A stretch of 64,000 bases of DNA from Tillandsia leiboldiana (Eukaryota; Streptophyta; Magnoliopsida; Poales; Bromeliaceae), in the NCBI GenBank assembly GCA_029204045.2, contig JAQNDB010000334.1, positions 31,906 through 95,905 of the forward strand, read 5' to 3'. The number at the start of each line of letters is the position of its first letter. Positions within the stretch are counted from its first letter, which is position 1. Made by a program: the position numbers and the translations under genes. The notes beneath the pieces are model-generated. The model saw only the letters and a list, made by a program, of their open reading frames with translations. It was not told where the DNA came from and ran no database searches. Below are positions 10,189-21,769 of this stretch, in pieces.

Positions 10189-10254
10189 CATGTCCCCCTT
10201 CCCGAAGTACTATGTTGTCTGCAGCCAACATAGTTGCCACCGAAGGAAGACATG
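10189..10254 (-). promoter_or_regulatory. Leader hairpin with palindromic loop (gypsy A)
   Basis: Inner stem-loop at 10211-10232: in sense, TATGTTG, loop GCTGCAGA, CAACATA. The loop contains the self-complementary CTGCAG. An outer stem pairs CATGTC (10189-10194) with GACATG (10249-10254), plus CTTCC with GGAAG. It lies between primer site and gag start. Equivalents occur in the second A body (32206-32271), D (57087-57143), C (21919-21983), the C relative (46455-46524) and B (16340-16409). Confidence 0.7.
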
Positions 10255-10393
10255 TCAATCGCTCACCCCGAACCACTCGGGAGAGTTAGAAATCCAATCA
10301 GGACTCTCGCTAAAATCACGGCTCTCACGCGAGTCATCCTAGGGTCCAACCACAAGCCTAGGGTTCCTAAGTCCTCCAAGACCTACATCCTAG

Positions 10394-10405
10394 GCTCTGA
10401 TACCA
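10394..10405 (-). other. Primer-binding site, tRNA-iMet (gypsy A body 1)
   Basis: In sense, TGGTATCAGAGC, complementary to the 3' end of plant initiator methionine tRNA, 8 bases after the end of LTR2. It fixes the minus orientation and identifies LTR2 as the 5' LTR of this body. Confidence 0.9.
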
Positions 10406-10413
10406 CTCTAATC

Positions 10414-13400
10414 TGTCACGCCCCGGGGCGATACTGCGCCCCGGCTCGCCAACAGATCCGCCGCCCATACGGGAAGCCCCGTATAGGCGTAGCGACTAAC
10501 CTGCAAAGAAACATCTACACTAGCAGATACCAGAGCTGAAAGAGAAAAGCTGGAATAAAATACATAAAATAAACTACAACTCACAAATATACAGACCAAT
10601 CTCACCAGAAAATAAGAGTCTCTCAGAAAAGCAGGAAAGAAAGGTACAACTCAAAACCTCACTACAACAGTCACTCGACATAACACACACCAAAATGGTA
10701 CTGGGGTACATCTACTCACACACTGAAGATGACAGGAGGGGATCTATCTCGCGACGCCCTTACCTCGGTCAGAAGGAGCTGGATCAGCAACAAGAGCTGC
10801 AGGAACCGGAGCAGAAGTCCCTGGGGAGAAAACACCACGACGGGTGTGAGAACTACATCCCACAGTAGTTCTCAGTGGGTGCCGCCAACAAGCCCGACGG
10901 TCTGCCCACTAAGTCTACCAGAGGCAAAAGTAACATATGCAGTGCTATAAGGAAAGCTGGGAAAAGTAACCCTACAGCTACTATGCCTCTATCTAGATGC
11001 TCAACAGTGGAACAGAAAGAACATAATGCCACAACTAACTCTCCTCCCTGATCACCCAATCAAAACTGACTGCCACATCGGGTCCAGTCAAACCTGCGCC
11101 AACCTACTGCCGTTACGTCCCGGAGGAGCGGACTTACGTAGGGCGTCCGTGGCTGCCAACAAAAGCACAGCCAGAGGGACCAATGCAACAACAAGTCGCT
11201 AAAGAACATCTCAAACTCACGCCGGTACACAACCCGGTCTCGCCTACTCCGGAGTGGCACTCGAGGGGAGCGACCCGCTCGAGTCAAAGTAACCCATAAG
11301 TATCACTGTAAAGTATCTCTGTAAAGCTCAAATGTGGCTCATGCAGGCTATGATCCAATCCTCGATCAATAAGATCGACTACCAAACAAATCACTGACTC
11401 ACTCACTGGCTGGAATCTACACAGCTGAAACTCACTGTCTCTCTGACAGTTTCCAAGAACCCAGATCTACCATCAGTATCACTCTCCCAAAGAAATCAAA
11501 TCTACAGACTGCTATCAACTCCACTCGGTCCCCAGACACGAGTGCAAATGCATCCCACAACCACCCGACCTCTCGGCCCACAACTCGGGCGAGGAAAAGC
11601 TAAGTCCATAGTGAAATGAAGTATCGTGATGTGGAATGTCTAGAGCAGTAAGAACCTAGCCCAGGTTGGAGTTTTTCTACAGACTGGCTGAACATGATAC
11701 ATATGATAGGGGTGCTATGTCAAATTCCAAGATTTCATTACTTAACATAGTGTAGGAATCAAAAGATTCATCAACTGATATACAAGATACAACATACAGT
11801 TTTACACATGCTAATACTCCAATTTCTAACATGCATGATCCTACACACATAGAATTAGTACACAGTCCAGAGTTCTTGGAAGCAAGGTCACCCACCTGAA
11901 AGTGCTAACTGCCCGAAATCGTACCGCTGAGAAAGCCCAAAACAGTCAAATCACAGATCCCACCAAGCCAACAACACAGTAGAAGTGCTCACAACCTCCT
12001 GGGTACAAACATACACCAAAATTACACTTTAAACCTCACAAATTCCAAAATCCCAAAATCTGTGGTGAACAGTCCCATTCACACGAAATTTTCACCTGAA
12101 AAACTTCCTCAAAAAATTCCAATAAAAATATGACGGCGATCCTCGTGAAGAGTAGATGTCGATAGAGTCCTGAAACGTCGAATTCCGATGTCCGGATGAG
12201 GAGATAAAAATCCGACAAGTAGGTGCTGTCCAAATCAACCAACAGTCGCAAAGGGGGTTAAAAATGTACCCAGAACCCCAAGAAAAGCTCGGATCCAGAA
12301 AAAGTGTCCAACATGGAAAATGTATATTTACCTCTTACGAAACCGTCACCGCAGAAATCGTCCAAAAATAACGTCGGGGTAGCCCGGTAGACCTCCCAGA
12401 CTAAACTGCGACGAAAATGGGCCTCCAACAGTAGATCGTCGCTCCGCACCCCGATGTAGAAGTCGCCGTCGTCGCGGCCTCCAAAAATTCTGAACCTTTG
12501 CCAAAAGATGCACAAGAGGGAGAGGAAGAAAATTGGTGAAGGGCTCAATGGCTAAAGCTCTCGGGAAAAGCCTCTAAAATGAGCCCCAAGGGGCCTATTT
12601 ATAGGCCTCACCCGAAATCAGCCCAAAAAGACAAGTCAATGGGCTTTCGGGCCCAACTTTCGGGCGCCCGGTACTTTCGGGCGGCTACAGTGTTGGGCCG
12701 GCCCAACACTGTTCACGCCCGAATCCACCAGGTGCCGCCACGTGGCCCGCCGAACAGCAAACAGCTGTTCGGGCCACCCACGGGCTGCCACGTGGCCCGC
12801 CCCCGCACAGTAAGGCGGCAGGCGCCCGCCAACCAGCGGGTGACGCGTGTCCACCCGGTTGACCCGCTGACCGGTCGGCGGCCGCGCCGGGCGCGCGGCA
12901 TGGCCCCGTCGTGGGCACGCGCCCCGAGGTACCGACCCCGACTCCGTGCACCGCGCACGGTGCGCCCGCGAACCAGAGGGTGACACGCGTCCCCTACACC
13001 CGGTCCACGCATTCCACTCCGGGATTTCGTGGACCGCGCCGCGTGCACCGACCAACCGGAGGCTGCCACGTGCCCCCGCCTTGGTCCATGCACCGCCGCG
13101 CTCACACGGTAGACCGCGCGCCTTGCGCCCGCCAAACAGGCGGTGCCACGTGTCCATGCGCCGGGTCTGTGCACCCCGCCGCGCAGCTCTGTGGACCGCG
13201 CATCCTGAATCGGCCAATGACAGGCCGCCACGTGGCATCCCGGCGGTCTACGGCCCCTCCCATGCACCATTTTCCACAAAAAACTTCCGGGAGTCCGTTT
13301 TTGGACATCCGGACTCAGAAACAAACAAGCAAATAGCCGTTTTCAAGCGTTTTTCCGTGCTGAATCCATTTCCGACCTCTGTTGGGCCTAATTCTTTTCC

Positions 13401-13561
13401 GAAATTTTGGCAAACTCAGCCGAAGGCCTACACAGCTAATAATAACACACAGGGTCCATCTGTGGCATCCCATTGACGCACCATGGGCCAGATACACCAA
13501 CGCTAGGTGCTCTACAGTGGATTCATCGGAAGAACGCTGCATGGGAATTAGGGCCACTACA
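10414..13561 (-). repeat. Gypsy A LTR2 (3148 bp), 5' LTR of body 1
   Basis: A complete family A LTR adjoining the primer site of the 5299-10115 body. It differs from LTR1 and LTR3 at many positions (for example AATAAAATAC for AAAGAAATAC near 10550, GAATTAGGG for GAATTTGGG near 13548), so it does not come from the same insertion as LTR1/LTR3. Of the three exact CCAAT-N10-CACG sites in LTR1/3 only one is intact (13214-13232). The bases after its CA end are AGCTC, not TCGTG, and not family A internal sequence. Confidence 0.92.
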
Positions 13562-14935
13562 AGCTCAGCCAACATGTATGTTTCTCGAAAACTAGGGCAT
13601 CAATTATCTCGTGAAATACTACTTCATAATTATTAAAATTTTGCAGATTTGTTAGACATATCCTACAGTCCCTACATACCAATTTTCAGCTTGGTTGGTT
13701 CATTAGTTGCAGAGTTATCTCAAGGTGGAGCTTTATTAGTTTTCCGGTAAGAGATGCTCCCCGCCGGCCATGCAACGTGCATGGGGAGCTCTGGCTTTGC
13801 AGGGAGCATGATAAGGACCTAAGAACTCGACTGCTAGGGGTCCCGGGTCCAAACAACCATTGGTTTGAGAGAGCTTACCTTGGCCGGAGTTGGTGAAGAC
13901 AAGGAAGAAGCCGGTTTCTTTCTCCTTCTTCGCGTGACCACAGCAGCCTCCCAGGGTGGTCCACAGGCACAGAGGAACTCCCAGGGCACTCCAAATCTGC
14001 TTAGGAAAAGATTTGGTCCATCTCTCTCCCTTCCCTCTCTCTCCCGAGTTCACAACATTGGGATTGTGACTCCTCGGCCACCCTGCACTCGGGGCTTAAT
14101 CTGGGAGATGAAGAGGAGGTTGAAGCTTCAGAATCCACCCCAAAACCCCTCGTGCTCTGGCCCAGGGCAGTCCAAGAGGCAACTATCTTTAATGCACGAT
14201 TCCTTTGTCACATTAGCCTCAAACCCGGTTCACACATATACCTCAAGCCCCGAGCTCTGCACAATAGCCTTCATGGGCTTCTTAGGTTGGCAGAGGCCCA
14301 ACCAACAAGGTCCCAAAAGCTTTGGCCCAAAAGAACCCAAGATATTCGAAGAAAAATGATAATTTGGCGCTTTTCACGCATTTCGAGACAATCCGATTGT
14401 TGTTTTGCGAAACGGACTTCGCCACGACGTCCGGCTTGTCGAGACATTCAATATAGACTGCTCATTTGCCTGATTTGGTGCACAAATGAATTCTCAGGCC
14501 ATTTAGTTCTATGTGTCGCAATCCGACGCACGTACTTCGATGCACCCGGGTCGCCAAATGCAAAAACCGTCAGTGCCATCGCGCTCAGAACGTCGATATT
14601 AGTTAGGTTTGACTACTCATACCCCTATGTCAGGATTCCAGACAGTGAAATGGCCGTTAGTGATCATAGGGCCATTTAAAATAGGGGTTACTATTCATTT
14701 TTAAGTCGTGGGCCCCGCATCTTCTTTGCTGATTTCTGGACAATCCGACCGTCGGATCGAAAACATATGTATATGAAACTTTCATGTTTCGACGAGACGG
14801 TCGCAACAGTGATCTCGAATTTTTTAGATCAAGCCCCGATCAAAATCGATATTTTTGGGGCTTTATTTATTTATTTTCTGCTATTTATTAATCCAGAAAT
14901 TTATTTAAACCTTTTTAAAATTCTCGGTTACTACA
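13562..14935 (-). repeat. Gypsy B 3' LTR remnant, truncated by the family A LTR2
   Basis: The right end is an LTR terminus: ...GGTTACTACA, followed by a purine tract and the phrase for TTTCGGGGACGAAAC, the same arrangement as in gypsies A and D. The left end is abrupt against LTR2. The B 5' LTR starts at 29435 but only 96 bp are visible before the gap, so homology between the two cannot be tested here. I see no coding sequence; a 164-codon plus-strand frame (13865-14359) has no recognisable domain. Confidence 0.6.
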
Positions 14936-14950
14936 TCACCCACCACTTAT
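14936..14950 (-). other. Polypurine tract, gypsy B
   Basis: In sense this reads TAAGTGGTGGGTGA immediately before the LTR, a degenerate purine tract at the expected place. Confidence 0.6.
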
Positions 14951-15010
14951 AAAAAGTTTCGTCCCCGAAACTTGATTACAATTACGAATCAAACAAATAG
15001 GGAAAGCGTT

Positions 15011-15860
15011 CTAACATTTCAGATCACGCTCCCATGTGGCCTCGCGTTCTTCATGATTTTCCCACTGTACCTTTACATAGGGAATTGTTCTGCTACGCAG
15101 TTTCTTCTCATCGCGTGCCAGGATCCGTAATGGAGCTTCATCGTAGCTCAGATCCTCTCGAAGTGGGACAGAGGTGGGGCTGATGACATGTGTCGGATCA
15201 AAGATGTATTTGCGTAGCATGGAGACATGAAAGTCATTATGCACACGGGCGAGACTTGGAGGAAGAGCTAGCCGATATGCCACTGGACCAATGCGCTCCA
15301 ATATTTCGAAGGATCCTACGAAACGGAAACTGAGCTTGTTCCGTAACCCAAATCTCTTGATTCCTCTAGTTGGCGACACCTTCAGTAATACGTGATCGAC
15401 AACTTGGAACTCAAGATCGCGCCTGCGCTTGTCCACATAATTCTTTTGTCTGCTCTGTGCGGTCAGCAATCGCTGTCGAGCGATTCGCACCTTGGCCTCA
15501 GTATCCTCCAATAAATCTGGCCCGACAATCTGGCGTTCTCCAACATCGTCCCAACAAATCGGGGATCGACATCGACGCCCATATAATTGCCTCATAAGGC
15601 GCCATGAGTTGAGTAGTCACCCCAGCAGGAACTACTTCCAAGTCCAATTTCTGGAATTCCTCAATCAAGCGATCCTGCCCAATGATCATCAATGTCTCAG
15701 CCGTACTATGCTTCCGGCTCAATGCATCGGCGACTACATTTGCCCGACCAGGATGATACTGAATAGTCAGGTCATAGTCTTTGAGAAGTTCAAGCCAATG
15801 CCGCTGCCTCACATTTAACTCTTTCTGAGTAAAGAGATACTTGAGGTTTTTATTTTCGCC
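15011..15860 (-). pseudogene. Gypsy B pol remnant: end of RNase H fused to the C-terminal part of integrase
   Basis: In sense, the end of RNase H (YLFTQKELNVRQRHWLELL, YHPGRANVVADALSRK) runs through the linker to VTTQLMAPYEA and then directly into the integrase segment normally written APFEALYGRKCRSP. The integrase zinc finger and D,D,E core (about 0.9 kb) are missing. The C-terminal integrase (15011-15595: RIGPVAYRLALPP, PYVKVQWENHEEREATWE) is in a second frame, one base off, and keeps the chromodomain-like end. This copy cannot encode an active integrase. It is related to A and D but clearly divergent. Confidence 0.85.
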
Positions 15861-17350
15861 ACCAAGTCCTAGACCTCAACTTAGCTTGCTAAAAAGCATG
15901 AAGCTGCCTCGAGAAATAAAGCTGACTAATTTCACCAGGTCACATATACTGCCGAATCTAACCGACTCGACTAATTGTTTAATACCACTGATTTTCAACA
16001 ACTTGGTTTGCTCTCCACAAAATCTTAACAGATCTGGCTTGGACGCATTGTCCAATTCTATAGCTTAACGGGAATGTTCTTATTATTGCATCAGATGCAA
16101 ATTCTGGGCAACATCACTGTGGCTAGTAGGACTATCAACTAGAATGGATGTCCATTATAATGACAAGGATAATCTATTCTCCACGTATGTATACCGTCGG
16201 AGACCTAATCAAAGTCCAATACAGTCTAGAATATCAGCACCCAGATTACATCACCGTTGCCCAGAGAGCAACTTCGAAGACTAACATATAGGCCAGTACA
16301 CAAGCAGACCCAATCATGATATTTCCTTTACAGGGTAGAGTATTTCACCCGCTCTTTCGACAGTACGTTGTCTGCAGCCAACGTGCTTATCAAAAGAAAA
16401 GTGAAATACCCTTGATCTGTCACCAACCTCACATTGGGGACATGACTCCCACCGGAGTCCAACAGAAGGTATCACACATTCTTTACAACACCAACCTGTA
16501 TGCCAATATTGCAAACCAATATCGAGTGTTACTACCACCACGTGGTTACGAGTGCCATAATGGCCACTCACAATAATCTATAACCATATTCCATTATTCA
16601 CCAATACCTTGAATTAATTACTTCTTGCTAACACAGGTCTAGCGACACCTGTCGCAACTCAACACCAACGGGATGATCATAATCCCACAAGCAAGTTCAC
16701 ACGCATTGTGTGAAACAACCACAATTTGTATCCATTTAGGATTAATATCGGATCCTCAAGCTATCAACATCACTCGACACACCAGACTCTCTAGTCATAG
16801 TGCACCATCAATACTACCTCACTAAGGTAGCAGCCACAACCAATACAATTATTGTATACTCATAGGAGATTCTGAAACAGTCGACAAAATCCGTGCAAGA
16901 GGTGGGACCTGAATACAACACCAACCCAATTAGGGTCACTACTTGGCCATAGGCCACCAAAACTAATCGACACAACAGCCATGACAGTGCTAGCACGCTC
17001 ACTGTCACAACCACCTCTATCGGAATAATCTTGAATTTCGGACTATTTTCACTGAATAGGCTTAGAACATAACTCGACAAAGGCTTGTATTTATAAAGTG
17101 TCATCAGAATCACTTTCTTCACAGCAAAAGAATTGCTAAACTCATAGTCGTCCCGATAGCTGTAGTCGGGGAATCAGCAATAATAGCAGCCACCGGTGTA
17201 GTTCCGGGAATCATGGCTGTGACAATGGTCACAAATCATGTGGCACGGGGCAACAGAAGGTTCAACAACACCTCAAAGTACCTGGGCTAAAGGTGGGACA
17301 GGTGCAAAAATAGCAGTCATCTGCTGTACTAACCCAGCAAAAGTGGTGAG
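15861..17350 (-). other. Gypsy B internal sequence, decayed and largely unrecognised
   Basis: About 1.5 kb of A/T-richer sequence between the RNase H remnant and a Gag-like scrap, where RT, protease and Gag would be expected. I find only short frames with no motif I recognise. The conserved leader-type hairpin lies at 16340-16409, which suggests leader sequence has been brought close to pol by deletion or rearrangement. Confidence 0.5.
16340..16409 (-). promoter_or_regulatory. Leader-type hairpin in gypsy B with covarying stem
   Basis: In sense: inner stem ACGTTG, loop GCTGCAGA, CAACGT (within 16362-16387). An outer 9-bp perfect stem joins GTATTTCAC (16340-16348) and GTGAAATAC (16401-16409). 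Compared with gypsy A, the T-A pair in the inner stem has become C-G on both sides, while the CTGCAG loop is unchanged. Confidence 0.6.
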
Positions 17351-17551
17351 CTAACTCTCAAACCATTGCGAACGATCCGAGCCCACTGGCTCCACTGGAA
17401 CATCTCGCCCACGACCCGTATCACGATCGCGGCCAACACTGCGCCCACTATCACCACCAAGCCCAGAGTGCGTGCGAACACAGCTCATAGCCACAACAAC
17501 CAGGTTAGGAAACAACTCGTTAGTAAATAATTCACCTGAGTTCCTAACCAC
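17351..17551 (-). pseudogene. Gypsy B: small Arg/Asp-rich frame in the Gag position
   Basis: A 66-codon frame, ending just inside the gypsy C insertion site, with an RGRD/DRDTGRGRD stretch. It lies where Gag would begin, after the primer site at 29417-29427 once gypsy C is removed. I recognise no Gag domain; the assignment rests on position. Confidence 0.3.
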
Positions 17552-17559
17552 AAGACAAC

Positions 17560-17564
17560 ACCCC
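17560..17564. repeat. Target-site duplication ACCCC (left copy)
   Basis: ACCCC precedes the TG of the gypsy C 5' LTR and is repeated at 29342-29346 after its 3' LTR. Confidence 0.92.
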
Positions 17565-18391
17565 TGTGGTGACCCGGATCTTTGCAGGGGCTTCTACAGT
17601 GTGACCAGCAGCTTCTGGAAGCCTACGTGGCATGTCGGCGGCGTTCGCGCGCGCCAATTTGGACACAAGAGATGGACTCGGGGCTTAAAATGGATCTCGT
17701 AGGTAATCGGGGGACCCCTGAACCCCCCATGCAGCTTTTTCCTAGGAATCCACTGTGCAAACACCTGTTGATGGTGTATCTGGCCCATGGTGCATCAAAG
17801 GGATGCCACGGATGGACCCTGTGAGCTTTGGTTGGTTGTATTGGCCTTCGGCTGCTTTTGCCGAAATTTTAGGAAAGGAATTTGGCCAAACAGAGGGTGG
17901 ATTTGGGTTCTGTGCGGAAAAACGCTGGGAAATGGCTTTTTGTTTGCTTAATTCTGAGTCCGGATGCCCAAAAGCGGGCTCCCGGAAGTTTCGCAGTTTC
18001 TGGTGTTGCGGGAGCCTCCGGCAAATTTTCGAGGCGGAATTTGGCAAAATGGACACCGTTTTTGGAATCAGCGCGCGGAAAACGGTCAGGATGGGCTATT
18101 TGCTTGATGTTTCTGGGTTGGCGGTTACTGTTCATGCCGGAACAGTATCTCCGGCGATCGCCGGCGGCGGCGGGCAGCGCCGGCGGGCGGCGGCGCGGCC
18201 TCGGGCAGGCGGCAGGCGGCGGCACGCGGCGCGGGCAGGGCGCGGGCAGGCGCCCGGGCGCGCGGTCAGGGGCGCGGTCCACCGCGGGGGGTCGTGCACC
18301 AGGGCGGTGCCACGTGGCGGCTTGGGGTTGGTTGGATCTGAAGGCGCGGTCTACGGAATTTGGTCCGGGTGCACGGTAGACCGGGTGGACA

Positions 18392-18410
18392 CGTGGCAGG
18401 AGGTGATTGG
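18392..18410 (+). promoter_or_regulatory. CCAAT-N10-CACG (ERSE-I-like) site in gypsy C U3
   Basis: On the minus strand this reads CCAAT, ten bases, CACG, within a CACGTG box. A second site with CCAAC and the same spacing lies upstream near 18310-18330. In LTR2 of the element the spacer is one base shorter (near 26003-26021), one of many single-base deletions there. Confidence 0.6.
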
Positions 18411-18763
18411 TTCGGTTTTGTGCTCCCGGTCCACGCAACCGGTGGAGTGGGTGACCGGGGCAGGTGGCCGTACGGCGGGGCAGGTGGCCGTACGGCCCGG
18501 GTCAGCCGCGACGTGCGCGGTCCACGGCGCGACGTGCGTGGTGCACGGGTTGCCGGGCCACGTGTCGCGTCGCCATTCGCGGGCGCAGGTGCACCGGGTG
18601 CAGTGGGGGCCCGGGGGAGTAGTGGACTGGACTGTGTGGTGGACCGGGCCGCACTGTGCGCGCCCGAAAGTGGTGGGCCGGGCCGCACTGTGCGCGCCCG
18701 GAAATTTCCGGGCGCCCGAAAACCCGGACAAAATGGGAATTATCCCAATTGTTTTCCTCAGCC

Positions 18764-18771
18764 TATTTAAA
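18764..18771 (+). promoter_or_regulatory. TATA-like box of the gypsy C 5' LTR
   Basis: TATTTAAA just after the GC-rich U3, positioned like the TATA boxes of A and D. The 3' LTR copy is at 26374-26381. Confidence 0.6.
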
Positions 18772-20275
18772 GGCAGCCCGAGCCTCTGTTTTGGGGCTTT
18801 TTCTCCCAAACCACACCTCCTCTGCCCGAGCTCCCTTAAGCTAAGTTTTTCACCTCTAAGTGCTTGATCTTCCTGCCAAGTTCTAGGATTTTAGGAGGCA
18901 CGAATCCCGAGGTTCCCCATTTTACGGTGCGGCGCGACGTTGCTTTCTAGTGTTCTTCTTCGGCGCAGCGACAGTGTTTTGCCTCCCCTGGGCTACCCCG
19001 AGCTCCTTTTTCTGTGATTCTTGCGCCGACAGACTCCTAAGAGGTAGGGCTTCATCTTTCGTATTGATCGCGCTTTCCCGTTGCGAGTTTTTGGCACTGA
19101 TCCCGAGGCAACACTGTGACCCTTTTTCTGTTTGGCTTTGTGGGACAGCATCGAGGTGTTTTGGCCATATCTTTGCGCACAAGCGTCAGCCGGAAACGAG
19201 CTTGTACAACTTTTTCATCTACGGATTGCAAGGAACGCGCTCGTATTTTTGTTGGATTTTTGTGAGATTTATTTCGAGGTGAAAATTACTGTTTTCTCAG
19301 TGAACAGTGTACAGTTTTAACACAGATTTTTGTATGAGTGTACCCCCTTGCCGAATTTTTATCTTGACTTACCGAACTCCGATTTGGGCGTGCAAGGTAC
19401 CGTTTCGAAGCTATCGATGCAAGGATTGCTGTGATATTTTTATTGGAATTTTCTGGGCACTATCTGCAGGTGATAATTTAACAGTTCAGAATTCGAGGTT
19501 GTATGTGGTTTTAAGTGCTATATTTGGGAGCCTAGTGTAATTAGTGGACTTTGTATTGTGCCAGGAGTGTTATGGGTGTGCTGAACTTATTGGAGCAAGG
19601 GATTAGAGTTATTTGGTGTTTTCAGCTGTTGGGCTTTGGACAGTCAGCTTTTCAGGTGGGTGCCTTATTCCCGGAACCGGTGGACGGTTTCTCTAAATTT
19701 TTATATGTTAGCATTGCATGCAGGTGAATGGTACAATAGCTGGGACTGATCGGTAAGTTTAACAAGGAGGATTTTATGGAAATTGCAAGTGAATTATTCA
19801 CAGTATGACAATGGTATTAATCAAATAGTCATGTTGATGATTAGTGGAAGCTTATCTAAGGCAAGGATACCCTATATGATTAATTATCATGCCATATTAG
19901 CACATAACCTTTATGAGGATGGTTTATGCATTGGGATAGGATTATGTAGTTATGTGCAGGTTCTACTCTGAGGAGCCATTATGGATTGAGAATTATGGAC
20001 AGTATGGTCATTGATAATTTTGGCATGAGGTTTATTTTCTTTATTCTTCTTGAGGACAAATGCATGCTTGTATGGACATATGTGTATGGACATATAGTTA
20101 GGCCATCTTTTACTGCTGCACTACATATTGGAATTTGACTTAGGAGAAACCATGATTGCTTTCTTTCTCCTTTTTATTTAGACTTTTGAGTCATGTTGCT
20201 CGGGTTCGAGCAGAGGTTTGGGATAGTGTAGCTGGGACCTTAGGGTCAGAGACAGGGTGTGCTTGATGTTGGATT

Positions 20276-20400
20276 GTGGGTTTATTGCGGCAACCGCGGA
20301 CAGTAGGCGGTTGACCGGATCTTGATTAATTTACCCAATTGTGGGTTGTGGGTTATTGCGGTGACCGCGGACTTTGGGCGGTTGACCGGATGTTGACTAT
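20276..20400 (+). repeat. Two repeats carrying an AACCGC...GCGGTT hairpin
   Basis: Two tandem units of about 65 bp, each with GTGGGTTATTGCGG, then ACCGCGGA, then GGCGGTTGACCGGA. The AACCGC and GCGGTT parts can pair as a 6-bp stem. Similar units recur in the other C LTR (near 27885-28005) and in the C relative (42250-42455, 44810-44840). Confidence 0.6.
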
Positions 20401-21769
20401 TGCATCAGATTGGGTATCAGATTTGTTCTAGTGGATGGTGTTTCCCACTTTGATCCTAGTCTTGATCCAGTCCTGCTATTAGAGACAGTGGTTACAGAGA
20501 TACTCGATACAGTGATGCTTGATACAGTGATACTTTACTCGTGTGGGTCGCTCCCCTCGAGTGCCACTCCGGAGTAGGCTTTCCACGGTTGTGAGCGCCG
20601 GGGGCACCAGGCAGGGTTCTTGAGTTCGACAGCAGAGCAAGGCAGTTACAGTGATTTACTGGTCTATCGATTGGGTTTATTCAGGCAGATACTTTTTGTT
20701 ACACTCGTGCCTGGGGGACCGAGTGGAGTCTAGTAGCTGTGTTTTTAGACCGTGCTAGTATTGTTGTGGAACCGTTCGGGGTTTGACGGTGGTCCCGTGG
20801 TCGTTGTGAGTTCTTTGACCATTGTGTGAGAGGTTGAGCATCTTGAGTCTATCCGTTCTGAGAGAGAGAGCATGGATTATGACTATAGCCTTGCATGAGC
20901 CACTACTCAATAGCGAGTTAGTCCGTTTGGACGCCCTACGTAATTTCCTGCCCGTCAGCGGGAGGTGGTTGTAGGTGGGGCGCAGGTTTGACTGGACCCG
21001 ATGTGGCAGTCAGCTCGATTGGGTCGATTGAGCACCTCGTGTGCGAGTGTTGCATATCTTCATCAGAGTTTCCCCATTGAGCATTTGGATAGAGGCATGG
21101 TAGCTGTAGAGTGTTTCCAGCTTCTTCTTTCAGTTTTACTGCATCGGTTATCTTTTGCCTCTAGTAGTCTTGGTGGGCAGATCGTCGGGCCTAGTGGCGA
21201 TACCCACTGAGAACTCCCTTATGCGTAGTTCTCACGCCCGTTGGGGGTTTTTCCCCTTTTGTCCTTTCTCCTCTTTGTTTTGCAGAGTCTTGGGCGGGTG
21301 TTGCCGTTCTGTGGTTGCTGTGCGTGGTGAGGGAGTAGCGAGCAGATCCAGACCCATCTTTGGAGAGTAGCGGTACCCCCCCTTTGGAGGAGATCTTCAG
21401 TATAGTCGGTTAGATTGGTATTTATTTCCTCTTTTGAGAGACTGATGTAGTGAGGATATGATGTATTGAGAGCTTGTACACTGATGTTTTTATTTGAGAT
21501 ATCTCCCTGTTGAGCTATGAGTTTTGTACTCGAGGTTATTGTATGATATCTTTTTGGGAGATGGACCTTGTTGTTTTATCTTCAGTTGTACAGTGGTTGA
21601 TTTTATTTCTATAGCAAGTGTTTATCTTTTAGCTCTGATATCTGTTAGCTGTAGCTCTTTTTGCAAAGGTAGGACGCTTCGCCTATGGCGGGTTTGCATA
21701 GGTGTGCGGATCCTTTGGCGAGCCCCGTGGGTCGCAGAGTTTCCGACCCCGGGGCGTGACAGAGTAGGG

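Larger units (their letters stand above)
17565..21761 (+). repeat. Gypsy C 5' LTR (4197 bp)
   Basis: Starts TGTGGTGACC, ends GGGGCGTGACA, the same terminal style as the family A LTRs. U3 is about 1.2 kb and very GC-rich near 18150-18700. A TATA-like TATTTAAA lies at 18764-18771. About 3 kb of R-U5 follows, sharing modules with A and D: a donor-like GAG|GTAGGG at 19043/19044, the TCGCTCCCCTCGAGTGCCAC block near 20550, and a strong acceptor-like TTTTGCAG|AGTC at 21285/21286. No open frame of interest. Confidence 0.93.

Noticed and set aside
10391..10405. GCTCTGATACCA as the end of a tRNA gene
   Set aside because: Only the 12-base primer-site match is present, beside an LTR; no cloverleaf precedes it. 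The same holds at the other primer sites.
13865..14359. 164-codon plus-strand frame as a host gene in the B LTR remnant
   Set aside because: No domain, and low-complexity Ser/Pro/Gln stretches. It sits between an LTR terminus and another element.
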